64,000 nucleotides of DNA from Apostichopus japonicus (Eukaryota; Echinodermata; Holothuroidea; Aspidochirotida; Stichopodidae). Within the stretch, counting starts at the first letter, position 1, and each line of letters opens with the position of its first letter. The stretch covers positions 13,538,001-13,602,000 of the forward strand of contig NC_092573.1 in assembly GCF_037975245.1 (NCBI RefSeq), given 5' to 3'. Below the pieces are notes generated by a model. The model was not told the origin of the DNA. It was given only the letters and a program-made list of their open reading frames with translations, and did no database searches. Both the position numbers and the translations under genes were made by a program. This document shows positions 49,149 through 62,255 of this stretch, in pieces.

Positions 49149-52100
49149 AATTGGGATCCTAGGCCCGTGTAAAAATTCCACCTTGGCGATGCCATTATAA
49201 ACAAAGCAGTGTCTGTCATCCGATCGGCGCGATTCACACAGCCTGACAACAAACACCGACGCGCAGTGCTGTCTTCCAACCGTTCAGGCCACCACGCCAG
49301 CCTGGTGATTCTTGGGTCGAAATAATACTTAGAGTTCCAGATTCTTCCAAAACAATGTGATATGAATGCATACCATGCCCCAATTGGAGTATTGTACATT
49401 CGCACAAAAGTTTAACCGTGAAAAAAAAAAAAACGGAAAAAAAAAACGAAAAAAAAAAAAACACGAAAAGATAAGTAAAGCACACAGACACACACGAGAC
49501 GTAAAATGACCTAACGCAGTGCTTGTTTTGGCATATTTCCAGTCACCACGATCGTTTTGAATGTCTTGATGTGGAACTTGCGCATAATTCAAAGTAGAGG
49601 TGATGTGCAAATAAGGAGGATTCAAGGAGGTGACACAGAACAGTTAAGAAATTCTGTGTTTTAATCTGGATATGTTTCTCCGTGCGAGCGGACGGTTCAG
49701 TGTGCTTAACTTGCTCCTCTTCTAGCTCAAAGTCTAAACTGCGTCATGATATAGAAATGTGCATGCACCCTGGCAGGCCAAGCCCTGATCAGATACCAAC
49801 GTGGGGGTATGATTTGTCAGTTGACAACTTCTAGCTATACTTTAGCGGACCCTAAACGTGACGGACTTAGTACTGTGTAAGATAATGGAAGGATTACTTC
49901 TGGTACGACACCTACAACAGCTATAAAATAGAAAGCTCCTGATTAAAACCCTAAGAGGGCTGCCAACCGTGACTGAAATAAACACCGTCGCGTTCTGACT
50001 TTACAGGGATGATAAAGGCCAGTCTCTTAACATTATAACATTAGCAATTCCGTTAGATTTGTACAGTTTTTCTGATCATAGAATAGTCACAATACTACGG
50101 TGGCTTAATAGGGACATAGGAAAGGAAACAAGTCTGCTCAAATCTGAAAATTTGGACTTTTTGTCTCTACTTTTGGACTTTTGTTTTTGGATCTAAATTT
50201 TGAAGGGAAAAAAAGAGGCAACGTTTGAGATAAAAAGACAACATTGTGAGATTTGGGGACACTGTTTTTCTTTCCTATGTCCTTATTAAGCCACCGTACA
50301 ATGCTGACATATTGTGCACACAAAATTAAACTGCCGCATGCAACCATCACAGTAGTCTACTGCTGTACACATGTAAGTAAAGGTTTAGTAGCTACAGCGT
50401 GATAGTCTGACGTCTATCTTGTCCGTGCGCGCATGCAAACAGTGATACAAGAGCGCTCACAAGAATATCAGCACAAAATCAGAAGCGCGCGCTCCGAAAT
50501 ATTTGTCTGCATTGCATGCTGTACGTACATAATACCTCCGTGCGCGCGTGTGCGTTGATCTATATACGAGTGTTTACTATACCGTCATACACAGTGGATT
50601 TTCAATGGAAAATATTTGTTGTCATTTTGTAGGCGTTCATATCAACACGTACTGTACTGTACTGGGCAGTTCTCTCTCCATTGCAAGCAGTGTAGTCTAG
50701 ACGTTGGATATATCTTGACGTCGTTCTTCGCCTTAATATAGTTGTTCGAACGACTCCAATGACGGCCCGGGGTTGCAGAGAAGAAAAGGACGACATTTGA
50801 AGACAGAGTAAACATAACGTGATTACGGTTAGTGATATTTTACATTACCCGAAGTTGTCTGAATGCATGTATGTCTGTCTGTGAAGTTAGCATATGTATA
50901 GTCTGCAACGTATACCTAGTCTAGGCCTATCAGTATATGCCTTACTTTTGACTTCAGTTTTATGCACAACGAGAACAGTGTTACGTCATGGACATGTACC
51001 TATTGGCAACTGAGGCATTTTGACGGCACTTAATGCTTTCTGGGATCAGTGTAGAAAAGTCTGTAGGAGAGTTAAAATATGTTCGGTCGGGATTGCGCCA
51101 GTAATATGTCGGTTACTTCTTGTATAGGTGCCAGACGTGGCACGAGAAGTTGAGAGCGCCACCGATGGTCATCTTCTACATGTCATCTATCCATTAGCGG
51201 CAGGGCTATTATTCACGATGTTACCATAGCAATGGAGCGTTAGATTCGAAACGGAGCTATTTTTAAACGAATATACAAGTCCGATGGAATTGTCGTGAAT
51301 TTCATATTTGTTTTGGTCATAATACGTTAAACATAGAGCAAAAGCTAGAAATTAGATATAGATTTATTCGACAATGAGTAAAGTTTACCAGTAGAAAGTC
51401 CTAGTATGTCATAATTGAATCCTCCACGCTACTAGGTTTTATTCTCGGCTATGTCTGCTGTATCCGCATGATCTGCTTTGTGTACCGTCATGAATACCGC
51501 ACATTTCGATCGTTTTTAATGCACGGAGAGCTCGTGGCATTGTTTATCACGTTACCGTACTTGTTTGTATCACACTGTCTTTCAAACGCCTGCCTCAGTA
51601 AATCAGCATTTAAGAAATGTTAAGTTGTTCTAACAGGAGCATAGCTCTTTCCACACTTAACTGTTTATAATATAAAGGCTAAGTAATGACACAACATTCC
51701 CGAAGAACAAATATCATCAAGCTTGTCAGAAAAGATGTCGCGGTGGCCTTACACTGTACAAAAGAAGCATTTCTTTTTGCAGGTACAGTTTTCGTCCTTA
51801 TGAATACTTTCATTCAAATTTCCAGTGAAAGGCGACGAGCGAGACAGAAATCAAATTTACCACTCAGGTCTTAAGTTCCGAATCGGTTTCTATTGACAAG
51901 TTGTGCAAAATATTGCAATGACCTACTTTGTTTACGCGAAACAAAATACCAAAATAGAGACAAACACCCCCCCCCCCTAAAAACAAAACAAAAAACAGAC
52001 AAACAAAGCGAAACAAACTTAAAACACCATGCATAGACATGCAGATATCAACAACACCCCAAATATTAATAATAATAATAAAAACATAAAATAAAATATT

Positions 52101-52422
52101 GCTTCGGCGGGGAGTCGAACCTAGGCAGACATGAGCATATATATTTAACCTTGAATAAAATGCGATAACTAAGCGAGAAAAAGACGAATAAAAAAAGGCA
52201 ATAATAAATTTATATCATTATATTATAAAATTGAAGACAGAAAGCTAAAATTAACAAGAGATTACGCCTCATCGAGGCCATGGTTTCACTGAACGTTGAA
52301 CATCAACCCAGTCCGAATCGACGTGAGCCCTCCATTGCAAGTCAGCTAGCCCACTTCTGGCCCGAAGGCCGGACTCTAAACGTAATCTCCCGGATGCTTT
52401 TGCGAACTAAGGGAGGATACGG
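49149..52422 (+). repeat. Array unit 16
   Basis: 3274 bp, the shortest unit. First A run 13 (the shortest), C run 11. It follows unit 15, which has the next shortest A run. Confidence 0.97.
50097..50297. mobile_element. MITE-like foldback element, unit 16
   Basis: Same 201-bp element and flanks. Confidence 0.8.
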
Positions 52423-55400
52423 AATTGGGATCCTAGGCCCGTGTAAAAATTCCACCTTGGCGATGCCATTATAAACAAAGCAGTGTCTGTCATCCGATCG
52501 GCGCGATTCACACAGCCTGACAACAAACACCGACGCGCAGTGCTGTCTTCCAACCGTTCAGGCCACCACGCCAGCCTGGTGATTCTTGGGTCGAAATAAT
52601 ACTTAGAGTTCCAGATTCTTCCAAAACAATGTGATATGAATGCATACCATGCCCCAATTGGAGTATTGTACATTCGCACAAAAGTTTAACCGTGAAAAAA
52701 AAAAAAAAACGGAAAAAAAAAACGAAAAAAAAAAAAACACGAAAAGATAAGTAAAGCACACAGACACACACGAGACGTAAAATGACCTAACGCAGTGCTT
52801 GTTTTGGCATATTTCCAGTCACCACGATCGTTTTGAATGTCTTGATGTGGAACTTGCGCATAATTCAAAGTAGAGGTGATGTGCAAATAAGGAGGATTCA
52901 AGGAGGTGACACAGAACAGTTAAGAAATTCTGTGTTTTAATCTGGATATGTTTCTCCGTGCGAGCGGACGGTTCAGTGTGCTTAACTTGCTCCTCTTCTA
53001 GCTCAAAGTCTAAACTGCGTCATGATATAGAAATGTGCATGCACCCTGGCAGGCCAAGCCCTGATCAGATACCAACGTGGGGGTATGATTTGTCAGTTGA
53101 CAACTTCTAGCTATACTTTAGCGGACCCTAAACGTGACGGACTTAGTACTGTGTAAGATAATGGAAGGATTACTTCTGGTACGACACCTACAACAGCTAT
53201 AAAATAGAAAGCTCCTGATTAAAACCCTAAGAGGGCTGCCAACCGTGACTGAAATAAACACCGTCGCGTTCTGACTTTACAGGGATGATAAAGGCCAGTC
53301 TCTTAACATTATAACATTAGCAATTCCGTTAGATTTGTACAGTTTTTCTGATCATAGAATAGTCACAATACTACGGTGGCTTAATAGGGACATAGGAAAG
53401 GAAACAAGTCTGCTCAAATCTGAAAATTTGGACTTTTTGTCTCTACTTTTGGACTTTTGTTTTTGGATCTAAATTTTGAAGGGAAAAAAAGAGGCAACGT
53501 TTGAGATAAAAAGACAACATTGTGAGATTTGGGGACACTGTTTTTCTTTCCTATGTCCTTATTAAGCCACCGTACAATGCTGACATATTGTGCACACAAA
53601 ATTAAACTGCCGCATGCAACCATCACAGTAGTCTACTGCTGTACACATGTAAGTAAAGGTTTAGTAGCTACAGCGTGATAGTCTGACGTCTATCTTGTCC
53701 GTGCGCGCATGCAAACAGTGATACAAGAGCGCTCACAAGAATATCAGCACAAAATCAGAAGCGCGCGCTCCGAAATATTTGTCTGCATTGCATGCTGTAC
53801 GTACATAATACCTCCGTGCGCGCGTGTGCGTTGATCTATATACGAGTGTTTACTATACCGTCATACACAGTGGATTTTCAATGGAAAATATTTGTTGTCA
53901 TTTTGTAGGCGTTCATATCAACACGTACTGTACTGTACTGGGCAGTTCTCTCTCCATTGCAAGCAGTGTAGTCTAGACGTTGGATATATCTTGACGTCGT
54001 TCTTCGCCTTAATATAGTTGTTCGAACGACTCCAATGACGGCCCGGGGTTGCAGAGAAGAAAAGGACGACATTTGAAGACAGAGTAAACATAACGTGATT
54101 ACGGTTAGTGATATTTTACATTACCCGAAGTTGTCTGAATGCATGTATGTCTGTCTGTGAAGTTAGCATATGTATAGTCTGCAACGTATACCTAGTCTAG
54201 GCCTATCAGTATATGCCTTACTTTTGACTTCAGTTTTATGCACAACGAGAACAGTGTTACGTCATGGACATGTACCTATTGGCAACTGAGGCATTTTGAC
54301 GGCACTTAATGCTTTCTGGGATCAGTGTAGAAAAGTCTGTAGGAGAGTTAAAATATGTTCGGTCGGGATTGCGCCAGTAATATGTCGGTTACTTCTTGTA
54401 TAGGTGCCAGACGTGGCACGAGAAGTTGAGAGCGCCACCGATGGTCATCTTCTACATGTCATCTATCCATTAGCGGCAGGGCTATTATTCACGATGTTAC
54501 CATAGCAATGGAGCGTTAGATTCGAAACGGAGCTATTTTTAAACGAATATACAAGTCCGATGGAATTGTCGTGAATTTCATATTTGTTTTGGTCATAATA
54601 CGTTAAACATAGAGCAAAAGCTAGAAATTAGATATAGATTTATTCGACAATGAGTAAAGTTTACCAGTAGAAAGTCCTAGTATGTCATAATTGAATCCTC
54701 CACGCTACTAGGTTTTATTCTCGGCTATGTCTGCTGTATCCGCATGATCTGCTTTGTGTACCGTCATGAATACCGCACATTTCGATCGTTTTTAATGCAC
54801 GGAGAGCTCGTGGCATTGTTTATCACGTTACCGTACTTGTTTGTATCACACTGTCTTTCAAACGCCTGCCTCAGTAAATCAGCATTTAAGAAATGTTAAG
54901 TTGTTCTAACAGGAGCATAGCTCTTTCCACACTTAACTGTTTATAATATAAAGGCTAAGTAATGACACAACATTCCCGAAGAACAAATATCATCAAGCTT
55001 GTCAGAAAAGATGTCGCGGTGGCCTTACACTGTACAAAAGAAGCATTTCTTTTTGCAGGTACAGTTTTCGTCCTTATGAATACTTTCATTCAAATTTCCA
55101 GTGAAAGGCGACGAGCGAGACAGAAATCAAATTTACCACTCAGGTCTTAAGTTCCGAATCGGTTTCTATTGACAAGTTGTGCAAAATATTGCAATGACCT
55201 ACTTTGTTTACGCGAAACAAAATACCAAAATAGAGACAAACACCCCCCCCCCCCTAAAAACAAAACAAAAAACAGACAAACAAAGCGAAACAAACTTAAA
55301 ACACCATGCATAGACATGCAGATATCAACAACACCCCAAATATTAATAATAATAATAAAAACATAAAATAAAATATTGCTTCGGCGGGGAGTCGAACCTA

Positions 55401-55699
55401 GGCAGACATGAGCATATATATTTAACCTTGAATAAAATGCGATAACTAAGCGAGAAAAAGACGAATAAAAAAAGGCAATAATAAATTTATATCATTATAT
55501 TATAAAATTGAAGACAGAAAGCTAAAATTAACAAGAGATTACGCCTCATCGAGGCCATGGTTTCACTGAACGTTGAACATCAACCCAGTCCGAATCGACG
55601 TGAGCCCTCCATTGCAAGTCAGCTAGCCCACTTCTGGCCCGAAGGCCGGACTCTAAACGTAATCTCCCGGATGCTTTTGCGAACTAAGGGAGGATACGG
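52423..55699 (+). repeat. Array unit 17
   Basis: 3277 bp. First A run 15, C run 12. No private substitution seen. Confidence 0.97.
53373..53573. mobile_element. MITE-like foldback element, unit 17
   Basis: Same 201-bp element and flanks. Confidence 0.8.
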
Positions 55700-58600
55700 A
55701 ATTGGGATCCTAGGCCCGTGTAAAAATTCCACCTTGGCGATGCCATTATAAACAAAGCAGTGTCTGTCATCCGATCGGCGCGATTCACACAGCCTGACAA
55801 CAAACACCGACGCGCAGTGCTGTCTTCCAACCGTTCAGGCCACCACGCCAGCCTGGTGATTCTTGGGTCGAAATAATACTTAGAGTTCCAGATTCTTCCA
55901 AAACAATGTGATATGAATGCATACCATGCCCCAATTGGAGTATTGTACATTCGCACAAAAGTTTAACCGTGAAAAAAAAAAAAAAACGGAAAAAAAAAAC
56001 GAAAAAAAAAAAAACACGAAAAGATAAGTAAAGCACACAGACACACACGAGACGTAAAATGACCTAACGCAGTGCTTGTTTTGGCATATTTCCAGTCACC
56101 ACGATCGTTTTGAATGTCTTGATGTGGAACTTGCGCATAATTCAAAGTAGAGGTGATGTGCAAATAAGGAGGATTCAAGGAGGTGACACAGAACAGTTAA
56201 GAAATTCTGTGTTTTAATCTGGATATGTTTCTCCGTGCGAGCGGACGGTTCAGTGTGCTTAACTTGCTCCTCTTCTAGCTCAAAGTCTAAACTGCGTCAT
56301 GATATAGAAATGTGCATGCACCCTGGCAGGCCAAGCCCTGATCAGATACCAACGTGGGGGTATGATTTGTCAGTTGACAACTTCTAGCTATACTTTAGCG
56401 GACCCTAAACGTGACGGACTTAGTACTGTGTAAGATAATGGAAGGATTACTTCTGGTACGACACCTACAACAGCTATAAAATAGAAAGCTCCTGATTAAA
56501 ACCCTAAGAGGGCTGCCAACCGTGACTGAAATAAACACCGTCGCGTTCTGACTTTACAGGGATGATAAAGGCCAGTCTCTTAACATTATAACATTAGCAA
56601 TTCCGTTAGATTTGTACAGTTTTTCTGATCATAGAATAGTCACAATACTACGGTGGCTTAATAGGGACATAGGAAAGGAAACAAGTCTGCTCAAATCTGA
56701 AAATTTGGACTTTTTGTCTCTACTTTTGGACTTTTGTTTTTGGATCTAAATTTTGAAGGGAAAAAAAGAGGCAACGTTTGAGATAAAAAGACAACATTGT
56801 GAGATTTGGGGACACTGTTTTTCTTTCCTATGTCCTTATTAAGCCACCGTACAATGCTGACATATTGTGCACACAAAATTAAACTGCCGCATGCAACCAT
56901 CACAGTAGTCTACTGCTGTACACATGTAAGTAAAGGTTTAGTAGCTACAGCGTGATAGTCTGACGTCTATCTTGTCCGTGCGCGCATGCAAACAGTGATA
57001 CAAGAGCGCTCACAAGAATATCAGCACAAAATCAGAAGCGCGCGCTCCGAAATATTTGTCTGCATTGCATGCTGTACGTACATAATACCTCCGTGCGCGC
57101 GTGTGCGTTGATCTATATACGAGTGTTTACTATACCGTCATACACAGTGGATTTTCAATGGAAAATATTTGTTGTCATTTTGTAGGCGTTCATATCAACA
57201 CGTACTGTACTGTACTGGGCAGTTCTCTCTCCATTGCAAGCAGTGTAGTCTAGACGTTGGATATATCTTGACGTCGTTCTTCGCCTTAATATAGTTGTTC
57301 GAACGACTCCAATGACGGCCCGGGGTTGCAGAGAAGAAAAGGACGACATTTGAAGACAGAGTAAACATAACGTGATTACGGTTAGTGATATTTTACATTA
57401 CCCGAAGTTGTCTGAATGCATGTATGTCTGTCTGTGAAGTTAGCATATGTATAGTCTGCAACGTATACCTAGTCTAGGCCTATCAGTATATGCCTTACTT
57501 TTGACTTCAGTTTTATGCACAACGAGAACAGTGTTACGTCATGGACATGTACCTATTGGCAACTGAGGCATTTTGACGGCACTTAATGCTTTCTGGGATC
57601 AGTGTAGAAAAGTCTGTAGGAGAGTTAAAATATGTTCGGTCGGGATTGCGCCAGTAATATGTCGGTTACTTCTTGTATAGGTGCCAGACGTGGCACGAGA
57701 AGTTGAGAGCGCCACCGATGGTCATCTTCTACATGTCATCTATCCATTAGCGGCAGGGCTATTATTCACGATGTTACCATAGCAATGGAGCGTTAGATTC
57801 GAAACGGAGCTATTTTTAAACGAATATACAAGTCCGATGGAATTGTCGTGAATTTCATATTTGTTTTGGTCATAATACGTTAAACATAGAGCAAAAGCTA
57901 GAAATTAGATATAGATTTATTCGACAATGAGTAAAGTTTACCAGTAGAAAGTCCTAGTATGTCATAATTGAATCCTCCACGCTACTAGGTTTTATTCTCG
58001 GCTATGTCTGCTGTATCCGCATGATCTGCTTTGTGTACCGTCATGAATACCGCACATTTCGATCGTTTTTAATGCACGGAGAGCTCGTGGCATTGTTTAT
58101 CACGTTACCGTACTTGTTTGTATCACACTGTCTTTCAAACGCCTGCCTCAGTAAATCAGCATTTAAGAAATGTTAAGTTGTTCTAACAGGAGCATAGCTC
58201 TTTCCACACTTAACTGTTTATAATATAAAGGCTAAGTAATGACACAACATTCCCGAAGAACAAATATCATCAAGCTTGTCAGAAAAGATGTCGCGGTGGC
58301 CTTACACTGTACAAAAGAAGCATTTCTTTTTGCAGGTACAGTTTTCGTCCTTATGAATACTTTCATTCAAATTTCCAGTGAAAGGCGACGAGCGAGACAG
58401 AAATCAAATTTACCACTCAGGTCTTAAGTTCCGAATCGGTTTCTATTGACAAGTTGTGCAAAATATTGCAATGACCTACTTTGTTTACGCGAAACAAAAT
58501 ACCAAAATAGAGACAAACACCCCCCCCCCCCCTAAAAACAAAACAAAAAACAGACAAACAAAGCGAAACAAACTTAAAACACCATGCATAGACATGCAGA

Positions 58601-58977
58601 TATCAACAACACCCCAAATATTAATAATAATAATAAAAACATAAAATAAAATATTGCTTCGGCGGGGAGTCGAACCTAGGCAGACATGAGCATATATATT
58701 TAACCTTGAATAAAATGCGATAACTAAGCGAGAAAAAGACGAATAAAAAAAGGCAATAATAAATTTATATCATTATATTATAAAATTGAAGACAGAAAGC
58801 TAAAATTAACAAGAGATTACGCCTCATCGAGGCCATGGTTTCACTGAACGTTGAACATCAACCCAGTCCGAATCGACGTGAGCCCTCCATTGCAAGTCAG
58901 CTAGCCCACTTCTGGCCCGAAGGCCGGACTCTAAACGTAATCTCCCGGATGCTTTTGCGAACTAAGGGAGGATACGG
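55700..58977 (+). repeat. Array unit 18
   Basis: 3278 bp. First A run 15, C run 13. No private substitution seen. Confidence 0.97.
56650..56850. mobile_element. MITE-like foldback element, unit 18
   Basis: Same 201-bp element and flanks. Confidence 0.8.
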
Positions 58978-61900
58978 AATTGGGATCCTAGGCCCGTGTA
59001 AAAATTCCACCTTGGCGATGCCATTATAAACAAAGCAGTGTCTGTCATCCGATCGGCGCGATTCACACAGCCTGACAACAAACACCGACGCGCAGTGCTG
59101 TCTTCCAACCGTTCAGGCCACCACGCCAGCCTGGTGATTCTTGGGTCGAAATAATACTTAGAGTTCCAGATTCTTCCAAAACAATGTGATATGAATGCAT
59201 ACCATGCCCCAATTGGAGTATTGTACATTCGCACAAAAGTTTAACCGTGAAAAAAAAAAAAAAACGGAAAAAAAAAACGAAAAAAAAAAAAACACGAAAA
59301 GATAAGTAAAGCACACAGACACACACGAGACGTAAAATGACCTAACGCAGTGCTTGTTTTGGCATATTTCCAGTCACCACGATCGTTTTGAATGTCTTGA
59401 TGTGGAACTTGCGCATAATTCAAAGTAGAGGTGATGTGCAAATAAGGAGGATTCAAGGAGGTGACACAGAACAGTTAAGAAATTCTGTGTTTTAATCTGG
59501 ATATGTTTCTCCGTGCGAGCGGACGGTTCAGTGTGCTTAACTTGCTCCTCTTCTAGCTCAAAGTCTAAACTGCGTCATGATATAGAAATGTGCATGCACC
59601 CTGGCAGGCCAAGCCCTGATCAGATACCAACGTGGGGGTATGATTTGTCAGTTGACAACTTCTAGCTATACTTTAGCGGACCCTAAACGTGACGGACTTA
59701 GTACTGTGTAAGATAATGGAAGGATTACTTCTGGTACGACACCTACAACAGCTATAAAATAGAAAGCTCCTGATTAAAACCCTAAGAGGGCTGCCAACCG
59801 TGACTGAAATAAACACCGTCGCGTTCTGACTTTACAGGGATGATAAAGGCCAGTCTCTTAACATTATAACATTAGCAATTCCGTTAGATTTGTACAGTTT
59901 TTCTGATCATAGAATAGTCACAATACTACGGTGGCTTAATAGGGACATAGGAAAGGAAACAAGTCTGCTCAAATCTGAAAATTTGGACTTTTTGTCTCTA
60001 CTTTTGGACTTTTGTTTTTGGATCTAAATTTTGAAGGGAAAAAAAGAGGCAACGTTTGAGATAAAAAGACAACATTGTGAGATTTGGGGACACTGTTTTT
60101 CTTTCCTATGTCCTTATTAAGCCACCGTACAATGCTGACATATTGTGCACACAAAATTAAACTGCCGCATGCAACCATCACAGTAGTCTACTGCTGTACA
60201 CATGTAAGTAAAGGTTTAGTAGCTACAGCGTGATAGTCTGACGTCTATCTTGTCCGTGCGCGCATGCAAACAGTGATACAAGAGCGCTCACAAGAATATC
60301 AGCACAAAATCAGAAGCGCGCGCTCCGAAATATTTGTCTGCATTGCATGCTGTACGTACATAATACCTCCGTGCGCGCGTGTGCGTTGATCTATATACGA
60401 GTGTTTACTATACCGTCATACACAGTGGATTTTCAATGGAAAATATTTGTTGTCATTTTGTAGGCGTTCATATCAACACGTACTGTACTGTACTGGGCAG
60501 TTCTCTCTCCATTGCAAGCAGTGTAGTCTAGACGTTGGATATATCTTGACGTCGTTCTTCGCCTTAATATAGTTGTTCGAACGACTCCAATGACGGCCCG
60601 GGGTTGCAGAGAAGAAAAGGACGACATTTGAAGACAGAGTAAACATAACGTGATTACGGTTAGTGATATTTTACATTACCCGAAGTTGTCTGAATGCATG
60701 TATGTCTGTCTGTGAAGTTAGCATATGTATAGTCTGCAACGTATACCTAGTCTAGGCCTATCAGTATATGCCTTACTTTTGACTTCAGTTTTATGCACAA
60801 CGAGAACAGTGTTACGTCATGGACATGTACCTATTGGCAACTGAGGCATTTTGACGGCACTTAATGCTTTCTGGGATCAGTGTAGAAAAGTCTGTAGGAG
60901 AGTTAAAATATGTTCGGTCGGGATTGCGCCAGTAATATGTCGGTTACTTCTTGTATAGGTGCCAGACGTGGCACGAGAAGTTGAGAGCGCCACCGATGGT
61001 CATCTTCTACATGTCATCTATCCATTAGCGGCAGGGCTATTATTCACGATGTTACCATAGCAATGGAGCGTTAGATTCGAAACGGAGCTATTTTTAAACG
61101 AATATACAAGTCCGATGGAATTGTCGTGAATTTCATATTTGTTTTGGTCATAATACGTTAAACATAGAGCAAAAGCTAGAAATTAGATATAGATTTATTC
61201 GACAATGAGTAAAGTTTACCAGTAGAAAGTCCTAGTATGTCATAATTGAATCCTCCACGCTACTAGGTTTTATTCTCGGCTATGTCTGCTGTATCCGCAT
61301 GATCTGCTTTGTGTACCGTCATGAATACCGCACATTTCGATCGTTTTTAATGCACGGAGAGCTCGTGGCATTGTTTATCACGTTACCGTACTTGTTTGTA
61401 TCACACTGTCTTTCAAACGCCTGCCTCAGTAAATCAGCATTTAAGAAATGTTAAGTTGTTCTAACAGGAGCATAGCTCTTTCCACACTTAACTGTTTATA
61501 ATATAAAGGCTAAGTAATGACACAACATTCCCGAAGAACAAATATCATCAAGCTTGTCAGAAAAGATGTCGCGGTGGCCTTACACTGTACAAAAGAAGCA
61601 TTTCTTTTTGCAGGTACAGTTTTCGTCCTTATGAATACTTTCATTCAAATTTCCAGTGAAAGGCGACGAGCGAGACAGAAATCAAATTTACCACTCAGGT
61701 CTTAAGTTCCGAATCGGTTTCTATTGACAAGTTGTGCAAAATATTGCAATGACCTACTTTGTTTACGCGAAACAAAATACCAAAATAGAGACAAACACCC
61801 CCCCCCCCCCTAAAAACAAAACAAAAAACAGACAAACAAAGCGAAACAAACTTAAAACACCATGCATAGACATGCAGATATCAACAACACCCCAAATATT

Positions 61901-62255
61901 AATAATAATAATAAAAACATAAAATAAAATATTGCTTCGGCGGGGAGTCGAACCTAGGCAGACATGAGCATATATATTTAACCTTGAATAAAATGCGATA
62001 ACTAAGCGAGAAAAAGACGAATAAAAAAAGGCAATAATAAATTTATATCATTATATTATAAAATTGAAGACAGAAAGCTAAAATTAACAAGAGATTACGC
62101 CTCATCGAGGCCATGGTTTCACTGAACGTTGAACATCAACCCAGTCCGAATCGACGTGAGCCCTCCATTGCAAGTCAGCTAGCCCACTTCTGGCCCGAAG
62201 GCCGGACTCTAAACGTAATCTCCCGGATGCTTTTGCGAACTAAGGGAGGATACGG
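58978..62255 (+). repeat. Array unit 19
   Basis: 3278 bp. First A run 15, C run 13. No private substitution seen; same length class as unit 18. Confidence 0.97.
59928..60128. mobile_element. MITE-like foldback element, unit 19
   Basis: Same 201-bp element and flanks. Confidence 0.8.
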
